From Rhizobium sp. RM (GTDB lineage: Bacteria > Pseudomonadota > Alphaproteobacteria > Rhizobiales > Rhizobiaceae), in NCBI RefSeq assembly GCF_013390595.1, contig NZ_JACAWV010000022.1, positions 1-64,000 of the forward strand: a DNA stretch of 64,000 nucleotides, written 5' to 3'. The notes beneath the pieces are model-generated. The model saw only the letters and a program-made list of their open reading frames with translations. It was not told the origin of the DNA and did no database searches. A program made the translations under genes and the position numbers. Numbering within the stretch: the first letter of the stretch is position 1; each line of letters opens with the position of its first letter. This document shows positions 1 to 8,184 of the stretch, in pieces.

Positions 1-31
1 TCATGGTCTCGACCAGGCTGAAGATCGTCAT
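1..31 (-). CDS. 5' end of an unidentified gene (partial)
   Basis: An ATG at 31-29 on the minus strand is preceded by a purine-rich GGGAGCAAGG ribosome binding site, and the frame stays open to the window edge, giving MTIFSLVETM. Ten residues are too few to name a family. A pair of direct repeats lies 45-85 bases upstream of this start. The reading as a real start rests on the ribosome binding site alone. Confidence 0.4.
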   Translation of the reverse strand, partial: MTIFSLVETM

Positions 32-75
32 CCTTGCTCCCAACGTTGGCTTTGACCAGTGCGTCGAGAGGCGAG

Positions 76-115
76 ACTGTCGCATCTCTAACTGGCCCAA
101 CTGTCGCATTACTAA
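76..115. repeat. Two direct repeats upstream of the partial gene
   Basis: The 16-base pattern ACTGTCGCATNNCTAA occurs at 76-91 and again at 100-115, a period of 24 bases. It lies between the stop of the P-loop gene and the start of the minus-strand gene at 31. The spacing is close to two helical turns, which fits tandem regulator sites, but no regulator is known from the sequence. Confidence 0.4.
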
Positions 116-229
116 ATAGCCCTTACACACAAAGATCGCATAAGATAGATTATGGAACTTTTGTAGGTGCTGGAACAGGCTGAATTGGCTGGATTACGGT
201 CTTTTCAGGCGTTTTAAGCCCCTCAGTCG

Positions 230-802
230 TTATTCTGCGTTCTGATGTAAGCTGTGACGTAACAGCTCGTCTTCCACTTTGTGCACCAGGTCTTCTGTTG
301 GCTCTTCGCCCTGAAGTCGCAGTGTGGGTTTGGTTTGTTTGCTCAGCCAGCGCTCGTGCTGTGCCAGGTTGCGTCCCGTAAACGACGGGTCGTCGTAGCG
401 TGATGCCCAGTCGCGGAATGCCTGATGGGTCTCGTGCATGTCGCCGCCTGGCAGGATGCGTGTGCCGTGGCGTTCGCTCTCGCGTGCGTCGAGGCGTTGA
501 AGCCTTGTTGGCGTTGGCGTGTGCAGGAAGATGATGAGATCGATGTTGTCCATCAGGGCGTCGCCCCAGACCATGCATGAACCGGTCAGTATCCAGCCAG
601 CCAGTGCAGCCTGCTGTTCCTGCATCTGCCGTACGCGGTCCTGTGGTGGACGTTTGGTGGTGAATGGCGGATCGGTCGGCATCCAGTAGAAATCATCGAC
701 ATCGAGCTGCGGTACGGAAAACCGCTGCGATAGCGCCGCGCCGAGCGTCGAGACGCCGCAGCAGGACGCTCCGGTGATGTGTATGCGCGGTAAAGTCGTC
801 AT
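230..802 (-). CDS. P-loop kinase-like protein (adenylate kinase / topology-modulation type)
   Basis: A 190-residue protein that begins with a beta strand and a Walker A-like loop, GASCCGVST (residues 11-19). The rest of the fold follows the small nucleotide-kinase pattern: DVDDFYW for an acidic substrate-binding segment, a central GWILTG strand, and an IIFLHTP strand before an Arg-rich lid (RLQRLDARE). Family members are annotated as adenylate kinases or FlaR/topology-modulation proteins and their substrates are mostly unproven. The usual lysine of the Walker loop is Val here; relatives often have Thr, so nucleotide binding may be atypical. The ATG at 802 has only a weak AGGACC upstream. It stands alone and convergent to nothing obvious. 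Confidence 0.7.
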   Translation of the reverse strand: MTTLPRIHITGASCCGVSTLGAALSQRFSVPQLDVDDFYWMPTDPPFTTKRPPQDRVRQMQEQQAALAGWILTGSCMVWGDALMDNIDLIIFLHTPTPTRLQRLDARESERHGTRILPGGDMHETHQAFRDWASRYDDPSFTGRNLAQHERWLSKQTKPTLRLQGEEPTEDLVHKVEDELLRHSLHQNAE

Positions 803-938
803 CGGCTTTGGTCCTGGGTATGTTTCTGCAAGAGGATGCTGCTTTAACGCGGCTCGCCGTCGGGCTCAATCACCGGGTGGCAGACAAGCGTGCAACGCGT
901 TTGGCGCGGCAATGGGGCTCCCATGCCGCGCCGATCTT

Positions 939-2489
939 TCAGACCGGAACGCGCTTCCAGGCCCGGACTTTTTCGATGTTGCGTTCCGAACGCGAGACGA
1001 TTTCGAACTCGAATTCATCGCCGGAAACACGTTCGCCAACGTCTGGAAGACGGTTGAGACGCCACAGGATATAGCCCGCGACAGTCGAATAACGGTCGGC
1101 ATCGTCGACCAGATCGATATCGAGAAGATAGGATGCGCGTCTGACGTCGACAGCGGCATCGATGATCCACGAACCGTCTTCCGCCTGCTCTGAAATGAGC
1201 TGTTCTTCGCCCTCCTCCGGAAACTCGCCGGCAATCGCCTCGAGAATGTCTGTCGGTGTGGCGATGCCCTGCAGCGTACCGTATTCGTCGATGATGACGG
1301 CCATCTGCAGCGGCGATTTGCGCATCTGTTCCATGACCTGCAGCGCCGTGGCGCTTTCATGCACGACAAGCGGTTCGCGCAACGAATGGTCGAGATCGAG
1401 CTTTCCATCGCGGAGAAGATCGCGCAGCAGATCCTTCGTTGCAGCAACGCCAAGGAAGGCATCGAGCTTGCCATCCGCCAGCAACAGCCGCGAGCGGTCG
1501 ATTTCCAGCAGGCGGTGTCTCAGCACCTCAGGATCGGCGCCGATATCCAGCCAGTCGAGTTCGGTGCGCGGCGTCATGATGGAAACAACCGGGCGTTCGC
1601 CCAGTGTCAGCACGCCACGGATCATGTCCTTTTCCTCGGATTTGAACAGCTCGCCGCGCGCTGCCTGTTCGGCAATCACATCGGCGGTCTCGCCAAGCGG
1701 CTGCTCGCCGACCCGGCCGCCCAGAAGCCGCAGAATGGCGTCTGACGTCCGCTCGCGCATGTCGCCGGCGGTGATGCGCTTTTCACGATTGCGCCTGCCG
1801 ATCTGGTTCGCCGCTTCGATCAGCACGGAAAAACCGATGGCGGCATAGAGATAGCCCTTGGGCAGATGGAAACCGAAACCTTCGACAATCAGGCTGAAAC
1901 CGATCATCAGCAGGAAGCCAAGGCACAGAATGACGACGGTCGGGTGTTTCGAAACGAACGACATCAGCGGCTTCGACGCTGCCATCATCACGGCCATGGC
2001 CACACAGACGGCGGTAATCATGACCCAGAGATTGTTGACCATGCCAACGGCGGTAATGACGCTGTCGAGCGAGAAGACCGCATCGAGCACGACGATCTGC
2101 ACGATCACCTGCCAGAAAACGGCATGAACGACCTTGCCCTCCTTGGGCTTGTGCGCGCCTTCCAGCCGCTCGTGCAGTTCAATGGTGCCCTTGGCAAGCA
2201 GGAACGCGCCACCAAGGATGAGAATGATATCCCGGCCGGAGAAGGAGAAATCCGCGATGGTGAACAGCGGACGGGTCAGTGTCACGATCCACGAGATCGA
2301 AAACAGCAGGAGAACGCGCATGACCAGCGCCAGCGACAGGCCGATAAGCCGCGCCCTGTGGCGTTGATGCGGTGGCAGCTTATCGGCAAGGATCGCGATG
2401 AAGACGAGGTTGTCGATACCGAGAACCACTTCGAGAACGATAAGCGTAACGAGGCCGATCCAGATGTTCGGATCTGCAAGGAATTCCAT
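939..2489 (-). CDS. TerC-family membrane protein with CBS pair and CorC/HlyC domain
   Basis: 516 residues. The N-terminal part (about 1-230) is a TerC integral-membrane domain with 6-7 hydrophobic helices and the conserved acidic [11 protein letters not shown] and [14 protein letters not shown] helices, which in this family are linked to metal (notably manganese) export or tellurite resistance. A CBS pair follows at about 275-400, with [13 protein letters not shown] marking its start, and a CorC/HlyC transporter-associated domain occupies about 425-510. The order matches E. coli YegH/YoaE. The ATG at 2489 starts directly with the first membrane helix ([10 protein letters not shown]). A strong hairpin sits in its leader about 100 bases upstream, so expression may be controlled by attenuation. 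Ion specificity is inferred only from family. Confidence 0.9.
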   Translation of the reverse strand: MEFLADPNIWIGLVTLIVLEVVLGIDNLVFIAILADKLPPHQRHRARLIGLSLALVMRVLLLFSISWIVTLTRPLFTIADFSFSGRDIILILGGAFLLAKGTIELHERLEGAHKPKEGKVVHAVFWQVIVQIVVLDAVFSLDSVITAVGMVNNLWVMITAVCVAMAVMMAASKPLMSFVSKHPTVVILCLGFLLMIGFSLIVEGFGFHLPKGYLYAAIGFSVLIEAANQIGRRNREKRITAGDMRERTSDAILRLLGGRVGEQPLGETADVIAEQAARGELFKSEEKDMIRGVLTLGERPVVSIMTPRTELDWLDIGADPEVLRHRLLEIDRSRLLLADGKLDAFLGVAATKDLLRDLLRDGKLDLDHSLREPLVVHESATALQVMEQMRKSPLQMAVIIDEYGTLQGIATPTDILEAIAGEFPEEGEEQLISEQAEDGSWIIDAAVDVRRASYLLDIDLVDDADRYSTVAGYILWRLNRLPDVGERVSGDEFEFEIVSRSERNIEKVRAWKRVPV

Positions 2490-2569
2490 GTTCAGGGGCC
2501 TTTATGGGAACGGGCGCAAACGCAAAAAGCCCCGGACAAACCATCCGTGGCGAAAACCCGTCGTGTTGA

Positions 2570-2620
2570 GAAAAACAAGAAAGGACGAGGCTGGCTTAGC
2601 GGTTCGCAAGCCAGCCTCGT
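2570..2620 (-). promoter_or_regulatory. Leader hairpin / attenuator-like terminator before the TerC gene
   Basis: A perfect 13-bp stem (2585-2597 with 2608-2620, 10-base loop) is followed on the minus strand by a U-rich run (CCTTTCTTGTTTTT). It lies about 95 bases upstream of the TerC start and about 40 bases below a candidate -35 TTGACT (2693-2688). No minus-strand gene lies upstream that it could terminate, so a conditional terminator in the leader is the simplest reading. The leader between the promoter and the stem carries a duplicated GCGACAGTAGT. TerC genes are classic partners of the manganese-sensing yybP-ykoY riboswitch, but I cannot match that consensus here. Confidence 0.5.
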
Positions 2621-2693
2621 TCGGTGTCGACTACTGTCGCTACTACTGTCGCCTTCGTCAGGCATAAGGGTAAAACATCCCGTTATCAGTCAA

Positions 2694-3050
2694 ATCTTGT
2701 GTTGGCGGACCTAGCAGATTTGCGGCGGCAACAAAAGCGGGTTTCGTCTCAGCGACCGCAGCAAGGGGCGGGAATTGACAATTTCTGCGCGCAAACAGGC
2801 GTTTTTACGGCCATAAACTTTCCGTGAAGTGCAATCTTCGCGATAGGTAAACCGCCCTCACCCATCGCACCGGTGCGGCTGCAACAGGCATCGTTGTCGC
2901 CGTTACGCCGCAGCCGGCGGCGCCTGTGCGTAGCACACATCGCCTTCACGAACTCGTGTCTGCAACCGGTGAAACATCCGGCCGTGATCGCCCGAATACA
3001 GACATACGCAGCCGATGAACGGCCTGCGGACGTTGAAGAGGAGATCACTT
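2694..3050. other. Gene-free stretch between TerC and the bufferin operon
   Basis: No ORF here has a ribosome binding site or codon use like the neighbours. The right end is the upstream region of the bufferin precursor. It contains a possible extracytoplasmic-function sigma promoter, GAAAC at 2971-2975 and CGAATA at 2993-2998 with a 17-base spacer, about 50 bases ahead of the precursor start. The match is weak and only suggested by the fact that related operons in Caulobacter are under an ECF sigma factor. Confidence 0.3.
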
Positions 3051-3338
3051 ATGAACCGTTCCACGCTCACCCTCGCTTTGGCAGGCTCGCTCGCCAGCGC
3101 CGTCGCATCCGTGTCCTTTGCTGCACCGCTGACACCGGAACAGATGGCCGGAAACGAGAAATGCTACGGCATTGCCCTCAAGGGTCAGAATGATTGCGCT
3201 GCCGGCGCCGGCACCACCTGCGCCGGAACCTCCACCATGGATTACCAGGGCAACGCCTGGAAGGCTGTTCCCGCCGGCACCTGCACCACGATGAACGTGG
3301 ATGGCCACAAGGGCATGCTGGAACCATCAAAAAGCTGA
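3051..3338 (+). CDS. bufA: Bufferin-type RiPP precursor (DUF2282, BufA1-like)
   Basis: A 95-residue protein with an unusually long, Sec-like signal sequence (residues 1-24, ending VSFA-A) and a core with exactly four cysteines, C38, C49, C57 and C78, in the DUF2282 contexts EKCYG, NDCA, TTCAG and GTC. In the bufferin family these cysteines are modified by the partner MNIO enzyme into thiooxazole-type heterocycles, and the exported product binds copper and protects against copper stress. The start at 3051 is chosen over an upstream ATG (3015) because GAGGAGATC lies just before it and the signal peptide then begins properly. It is the first gene of a four-gene operon; a strong hairpin separates it from the enzyme genes. 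Confidence 0.88.
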   Translation: MNRSTLTLALAGSLASAVASVSFAAPLTPEQMAGNEKCYGIALKGQNDCAAGAGTTCAGTSTMDYQGNAWKAVPAGTCTTMNVDGHKGMLEPSKS

Positions 3339-3350
3339 GCTGCGACAACT

Positions 3351-3373
3351 GGAGGCCCGCTAGCCGGGCCTCC
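3351..3373 (+). promoter_or_regulatory. Intra-operon hairpin between precursor and enzyme genes
   Basis: A perfect 9-bp GC-rich stem (GGAGGCCCG with CGGGCCTCC) around a CTAGC loop sits 12 bases after the precursor stop and 30 bases before the next start. No U-run follows, so it is not a full terminator. It probably protects the precursor mRNA 3' end or causes partial termination, giving more precursor than enzyme. Confidence 0.6.
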
Positions 3374-3402
3374 CCTCATCCGTCAAAACCGGGAGACCAG
3401 CA

Positions 3403-4284
3403 ATGACCGTTTCAGCAGACCGCGCCACCGTCCTGCCACCTCGCGCCGGCCTCGGCCTCAAGCCGGAGCATTATGAAACAATTCTGGAGACGAGGCCGGA
3501 TATCGGCTTTTTCGAAGTCCACGCCGAAAACTACATGGGGGCCGGTGGCCCGCCGCACCGGTATCTTGAAGCCGTTGCAGCGCTTTATCCGCTGTCGCTG
3601 CATGGCGTCGGCCTGTCGATCGGTGCAGCCCGCGATCTTGACACCGAGCATCTGAAACGGCTTCGCGGACTTGTCGATCGCTACCGGCCGCAGAGCTTTT
3701 CGGAGCATCTGGCCTGGTCGACCCATGACACCGGTTTCCTGAACGATCTCCTGCCCTTGCCCTACACGGTCGAAACGCTGTCGCGGGTCATCGCCCATGT
3801 TGATGAGACCCAGCAATGGCTGGGCAGGCAACTGCTGCTCGAAAATCCCTCGACCTATGTGCTGTTTTCCGAAAGCACCATCGACGAGGTGGATTTCCTC
3901 ACCGCCATCGCCAACCGAACCGGATGCGGGCTGTTGCTTGATGTGAACAATGTCATGGTCTCGGCTGTGAACCATCGCCTTGATCCCGTTGCCTATATCG
4001 ACCGTTTCCCGGTCGAACTGGTGGGTGAAATCCACCTTGCCGGTTATGACGAGACCGTCGATGGCGTCGGAGACCGGCTGCTGATCGATGCCCACGGCAG
4101 CGAAGTCAGGTCTGACGTTGTCGAGCTTTACCGGCATACGCTCTCGCGCAGCGGCGTCTTGCCGACCCTGATCGAATGGGACAACGACGTGCCGGACTTT
4201 GCCACGCTTCAGGCAGAAGCGGTGCGCGCCGATGCGATGTTGAACGAAGCGGCCCTGAAGCGCCGCGCCATCAGGGCGGCATGA
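3403..4284 (+). CDS. bufB: MNIO-family multinuclear iron oxidase, bufferin maturation (DUF692, BufB)
   Basis: 293 residues with the DUF692 TIM-barrel signature. It starts with the [10 protein letters not shown] segment, then [40 protein letters not shown] and [15 protein letters not shown], and ends with IHLAGYDE and [10 protein letters not shown]. These His, Asp, Glu and Asn positions are the metal ligands of MNIO enzymes, which use two or three iron ions and oxygen to modify cysteines of ribosomal peptides. In this operon the substrate should be the four-cysteine protein encoded just upstream. GGGAGACC provides a ribosome binding site 5 bases ahead of the ATG. The stop overlaps the start of the next gene (ATGA), so translation is coupled. 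Family assignment is firm; the chemistry is inferred from studied homologues. Confidence 0.9.
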   Translation: MTVSADRATVLPPRAGLGLKPEHYETILETRPDIGFFEVHAENYMGAGGPPHRYLEAVAALYPLSLHGVGLSIGAARDLDTEHLKRLRGLVDRYRPQSFSEHLAWSTHDTGFLNDLLPLPYTVETLSRVIAHVDETQQWLGRQLLLENPSTYVLFSESTIDEVDFLTAIANRTGCGLLLDVNNVMVSAVNHRLDPVAYIDRFPVELVGEIHLAGYDETVDGVGDRLLIDAHGSEVRSDVVELYRHTLSRSGVLPTLIEWDNDVPDFATLQAEAVRADAMLNEAALKRRAIRAA

Positions 4285-5063
4285 CCATGGGATTTTTTGA
4301 AAGCCAGAACGCATTTGCCGCCGCCCTCCTCCATCCGGACAAGCCGATTCCGCACGGCATTACCACAGCGCGGGGGGCTGCCGATCCCGCACGGTTTGCC
4401 GTCTATCGCAACAATGTCTATGTCGGGCTGACAACGGCGCTGGCGCAGCGCTTTCCGGTGACAAGACGGCTTGTCGGCGCTGACTTCTTTGCCGGCATGG
4501 CGCGTGCCTATGCCGCCGATCACAAGCCGCCCTCACCGCTCATCATGCATTATGGAGATGATTTCCCGGATTTTATCGCGGCCTTTCCGCCTGCGGCGTC
4601 TCTTGCCTATCTCGCGGATGTAGCGCGGGTCGAGGTGGCGTGGACGAGGGCCTATCACGCGGCAGACAGAGTGCCGCTTGAGGTCGCACGGCTCGCCGCC
4701 ATTTCGCCCGAACACCTGCTCAACAGGGCGCTTGTCCCGCATCCCTCCGCCCAGCTCGTGCAGTCGCCGTTTCCAGCCGGAAGCATCTGGAGCGCCCACC
4801 AGGGCGAAACGGTGACACCGGTTGAAAACTGGCGGGCGGAAACCGTGCTTGTCATGCGGCCGGCCATGCAGGTCGAAATCAGTGTCCTGCCACCGGCAGA
4901 TGCCGCCTTCGCGGCGCGCCTGCTTGCAGGCGCACGCCTTGGCGAAGCAGCCGAGACCGCCTTGGCGGAAACATCGTCGTTTGATTTCGGATCGGCCTTG
5001 ATCGGCCTGATCGGCCTTGGCGCCTTCAGCGCCGTTGAACACCGTGAAGGGGACCTTCCATGA
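4281..5063 (+). CDS. bufC: Bufferin maturation partner (DUF2063, BufC)
   Basis: 260 residues. The N-terminal half is the DUF2063 putative DNA-binding-like domain ([62 protein letters not shown]), which in MNIO operons acts as the partner that recognises the leader of the precursor and docks with the DUF692 enzyme. The C-terminal half is variable and Ala-rich. The chosen ATG at 4281 overlaps the stop of bufB by four bases; an upstream in-frame ATG at 4176 would lie deep inside bufB and lacks support. The gene overlaps the DoxX gene the same way. Despite its database name, a role in DNA binding is unlikely here. Confidence 0.87.
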   Translation: MTMGFFESQNAFAAALLHPDKPIPHGITTARGAADPARFAVYRNNVYVGLTTALAQRFPVTRRLVGADFFAGMARAYAADHKPPSPLIMHYGDDFPDFIAAFPPAASLAYLADVARVEVAWTRAYHAADRVPLEVARLAAISPEHLLNRALVPHPSAQLVQSPFPAGSIWSAHQGETVTPVENWRAETVLVMRPAMQVEISVLPPADAAFAARLLAGARLGEAAETALAETSSFDFGSALIGLIGLGAFSAVEHREGDLP

Positions 5064-5557
5064 CCACAGACCTTGCCTCCACACGCAGCCTCGGTGGCGC
5101 GCTCACAGCACTTCATCGCCACGCCGAATGCCTGCTTGCCTCCATTCCGCAATCATTGCCGCTATTGGCGCTGCGGCTTGGCCTGGCAATTCCGTTCTTC
5201 AAATCGGGACTGACCAAGTGGGACGGATTTCTGACGTTATCAACCGGCGCCAGATATCTGTTCGAACAGGAATTCAGGCTGCATATCTTCGGCAGCCTTA
5301 TCCCCTACCCCATGCCGCTGGTCATGGCGGCAGCATCCGGCATTGCCGAACTCGTTCTGCCCGTGCTGCTGGTTCTCGGCCTTTTCACCCGTTACGCCGC
5401 CTTGGGTCTGCTGGTCATGACGGCGGTGATCCAGCTTACCGTTCCAGACGGCTGGGCCAATTTCCACCTGCCCTGGGCCGCCATGGCACTGACCCTGGTG
5501 GTCTATGGCGGTGGCAGGATCGCGCTGGATGCGCTGTTGAATGGCCACCGGTCCTAA
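5060..5557 (+). CDS. bufD: DoxX-family membrane protein of the bufferin operon (BufD)
   Basis: 165 residues with four predicted membrane helices: around LLALRLGLAIPFF, the loop to LIPYPMPLVMAAASGIAELVLPVLLVLGLF, YAALGLLVMTAVIQLT and the last LPWAAMALTLVVYGG. The DoxX signature R-x-GLAIPFFKSGLTKW is present. DoxX proteins accompany many MNIO operons and may handle electrons or redox stress at the membrane; their job in copper buffering is not settled. The ATG at 5060 overlaps the bufC stop by four bases. Its own stop (TAA, 5555-5557) overlaps the end of the convergent ClC gene, so the two genes share their last bases. Confidence 0.85.
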   Translation: MTTDLASTRSLGGALTALHRHAECLLASIPQSLPLLALRLGLAIPFFKSGLTKWDGFLTLSTGARYLFEQEFRLHIFGSLIPYPMPLVMAAASGIAELVLPVLLVLGLFTRYAALGLLVMTAVIQLTVPDGWANFHLPWAAMALTLVVYGGGRIALDALLNGHRS

Positions 5558-7335
5558 AGCTCGCCGGATGCCTCGCGGCGTCGCTGTTCCAGTTCTTCGC
5601 TGTAGCGGCGCAGCGTGTGGCTTTCGGTCAGCAGGCCGACGGGTCGGTTTTCGATCTTGTCGTTGACGACGACGAGCGCTTCGCTCTCGGAAGCATCGAA
5701 GGCGGCTGCGGCCTGGCGGGCGTTCATGGTCGGCAGCAGCACGTCGTTCTTGTATTGCAGATAGGTTTCAAGGCTGATGGTTTCAGGGTCGCGGTCCATC
5801 GGGTCGGCGTAGATTTCCGGCACCAGCACGATGCCCGCATAACGTCCGTCATCGTGGGTCATGATGACACGCTGCGTCGAACCCAGCGGAAACTTCTCCT
5901 TGAAGGCTGGAAGCCCCATGCTGACATTGGCCTTGCGAATGTCGGCACGCATCATCTTGCCAACCGTCAGGTCGCGTATCCAGCCGATATCATGGGCGCT
6001 GCGAATGCTCTCGCCGCGCAGGTGGAAACGCCATGTGGCAAAGGAGTAGCCGAAGGTCGTTCGCACCACGAGCGAGGTGGTGATGACGGCATCCAGCACC
6101 AGAACCGAAATCTGGAAGTCTCCGGTCAGTTCCAGCGCCAGGAATGTCATGGTCAGCGGCCCGCCGATGATGGCGGCGGCAAAGGCGCTCATGCCGATCA
6201 CGGCGTAGACGATCGGCGATGTCGAACCGTAACCGATATAGGGCGCGCAGATCGCGAAGATCTTGCCCAGCAGCGCCCCCATGAACAGCGATGCGAAGAA
6301 CAGGCCGCCACGGAAGTTCGAACCGATGGAGATGGCGCTGGCTGCGGCTTTCAGCAGGAACAGGCCCGCCAGCGCGTAAAACGGCAGGTCGGCATCGATG
6401 TTGAGATGCAGCGCGCCGTGGCCGCTGGACAGAACCTGTGGCGAAATCAGCGCCAGCGCACCGACCGCCGTGCCGCCGATTGCCGGGCGCAGCCAGCTTG
6501 GAATGGCGCTTTTGCGGGCCGTTTCCTCGATGAAGGATACCGCCTGCATGAGGCCGATGCCAATCACCGCGCAGAGAATGCCGAGAATGATCGTCGGCAC
6601 GTAATCGGGTGCTGTCACCCGGTTTGCGTCGAAGACATCGATGGTCAGCCCATGCCCGCCGATCAGGCCGGTGACGACAGTGGCAACCAGTGCGGACACG
6701 ATGAGCGGTGCCAGTGTGACGACGGTATAGGTGCCGATGATGAGTTCGATGGCGTAGAATGCCCCGGTTAGCGGCGCATTGAAGGCCGACGCGATCGCAC
6801 CCGCCGCCCCGCAGCCGACGAGGATACGCATGTCCCCTCGCCGCAGTTTCAGCTTGATGCCAAGCTTCGACGCAACGCCGCTGGCGATCTGCGTGTAACC
6901 GGCCTCCAGCCCCACGGAGGCGCCAAAACCGTTGGAAACGATGTTCTGCACGCAAACGAGAATGCTGTCCGTCAGCGACAGACGCCCGCCATGCAGCGCA
7001 TTGGCCTCGATGGGGTCGACCATCGGTTTCTTGCGGGTTCGCGACAGGATGAAGAGGATGATGCCGAGAATGACGCCGCCGATCATCGGCCCCAAAAGCA
7101 CCACCCGCCCGGAGAGATCGCTGCTGCTTAAACGCTCGACGCCGAAGACCAGAACATGCAGCGCCGTGCTCAAGGCACCGATCAGTGACACCAGAAGACC
7201 GGCGGCAATGCCAATGACAACCGCAAGCGCCACAAGCCCCAGTTCGCCGCGCCGGAACATGGCGCGCAGACGGCTGGCACGCAGATTGTCGAAAAAGCTT
7301 GCCATACTCGGTGCACGGAAAGGCTTGGTCGACAT
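5554..7335 (-). CDS. ClC-type chloride channel/antiporter with CBS region
   Basis: 593 residues. About ten hydrophobic segments form a ClC fold at roughly 25-450. The selectivity motifs are recognisable: a GxxxGxE-type element in GFGASVGLEAGYTQ and the helix GAAGAIASAFNAPLTGAFYAIE. The gating glutamate expected in GREGP is in the GLEAG context. The C-terminal 140 residues (from VGKMMRADI) form a CBS pair likely to sense nucleotides. Members exchange chloride for protons or leak chloride; which of these applies cannot be told. It is convergent with the bufferin operon and ends inside bufD by four bases. The next gene upstream on the same strand starts 21 bases away, so it could be the last gene of the metG-side operon. 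Confidence 0.9.
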   Translation of the reverse strand: MSTKPFRAPSMASFFDNLRASRLRAMFRRGELGLVALAVVIGIAAGLLVSLIGALSTALHVLVFGVERLSSSDLSGRVVLLGPMIGGVILGIILFILSRTRKKPMVDPIEANALHGGRLSLTDSILVCVQNIVSNGFGASVGLEAGYTQIASGVASKLGIKLKLRRGDMRILVGCGAAGAIASAFNAPLTGAFYAIELIIGTYTVVTLAPLIVSALVATVVTGLIGGHGLTIDVFDANRVTAPDYVPTIILGILCAVIGIGLMQAVSFIEETARKSAIPSWLRPAIGGTAVGALALISPQVLSSGHGALHLNIDADLPFYALAGLFLLKAAASAISIGSNFRGGLFFASLFMGALLGKIFAICAPYIGYGSTSPIVYAVIGMSAFAAAIIGGPLTMTFLALELTGDFQISVLVLDAVITTSLVVRTTFGYSFATWRFHLRGESIRSAHDIGWIRDLTVGKMMRADIRKANVSMGLPAFKEKFPLGSTQRVIMTHDDGRYAGIVLVPEIYADPMDRDPETISLETYLQYKNDVLLPTMNARQAAAAFDASESEALVVVNDKIENRPVGLLTESHTLRRYSEELEQRRREASGEL

Positions 7336-7356
7336 GATGTTCCTTTGCAGGCGGTA

Positions 7357-8181
7357 TCAGAGGGCTTCGATCTCGACCTCGAAACGCATTTGGTCGTAAG
7401 CCGGTTCAACATGATCAGGCGTTTCACGCATCACCGTATCGTAATCGAGCGGAATATGCATGTGGGTCAGGATGGCTCTTTTCGGGCCGATCCGCTCGAT
7501 CCAGTCGAGGGACTGCTCCAGCGACAGATGGCTCGGGTGATAACGATACTGCAGCGCATCGATCACCAGCACATCGAGGCCCGCAAGCTTCGGCAGCGAT
7601 TCAGCCGGAAAATCGCTTACATCGGTGCAATAGGCGACGTTGCCGATGCGAAACCCCAGCGAATGCACATCGCCATGCTGCTGCATGTGGGCGTGGAAGG
7701 TGATCGGCCCACCTGCCCCCTTGACCACGACAGGCTTTGCAATGTCCTCGATCAGCCGTGGCTCGACGATCGGTGGATAGTTGCTGCCCGGCGGTGTTTC
7801 CAGGCAATAGGCAAAACCCTGATGAATGCGCTTCATCGTCACCGGGTCGGCCAGTATCGGAATGCGGTTCTTCTGCAGGGCGAAATAGATGCGCAGGTCA
7901 TCGATGCCGTGCAGATGGTCGGCATGGGCGTGCGTGTAGAGCACGGCATCCACGGCCTCCACCTTCGCGGCAATCATCTGCTGGCGAAAATCCGGTCCGG
8001 TGTCGATGACAACCGTGGTCTTGCCGCCATTGGGGGCAATCTGCTCCACCATGAAGGCGGCGCGCGTCCTGCGGTTCTTCGGGTTGTCGGGGTTGCAGGC
8101 GCCCCAGTCACCGTTGATACGCGGTACGCCGGGCGACGAAGCGCATCCGAGCACGGTAAAACGGCGCCGATAGCCTGCCAC
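7357..8181 (-). CDS. MBL-fold metallohydrolase (PhnP-like)
   Basis: 274 residues with the metallo-beta-lactamase motif THAHADHLHGIDDLR (about residues 85-100) and later ligands in YCTDVS and LTHMHIPLDY, so two metal ions should bind. The start FTVLGCASSPGVPRINGDWGAC is typical of the PhnP/RNase Z-like subgroup, where members cleave cyclic phosphodiesters. The substrate is not deducible. It follows tatD with three bases between the tatD stop and its start region and is part of the conserved alphaproteobacterial block metG-tatD-MBL, which suggests a role in nucleic acid or nucleotide turnover. Confidence 0.88.
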   Translation of the reverse strand: MAGYRRRFTVLGCASSPGVPRINGDWGACNPDNPKNRRTRAAFMVEQIAPNGGKTTVVIDTGPDFRQQMIAAKVEAVDAVLYTHAHADHLHGIDDLRIYFALQKNRIPILADPVTMKRIHQGFAYCLETPPGSNYPPIVEPRLIEDIAKPVVVKGAGGPITFHAHMQQHGDVHSLGFRIGNVAYCTDVSDFPAESLPKLAGLDVLVIDALQYRYHPSHLSLEQSLDWIERIGPKRAILTHMHIPLDYDTVMRETPDHVEPAYDQMRFEVEIEAL

Positions 8182-8184
8182 GCC

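Noticed and set aside
2490..2700. Manganese riboswitch (yybP-ykoY) before the TerC gene
   Set aside because: The context fits, but the conserved aptamer loops could not be matched by eye and the space between the promoter-like box and the hairpin is short. Kept only as a leader element.
5017..6771. 584-codon open frame on the plus strand
   Set aside because: It crosses bufD and runs antisense to the ClC gene; composition is that of a shadow frame.
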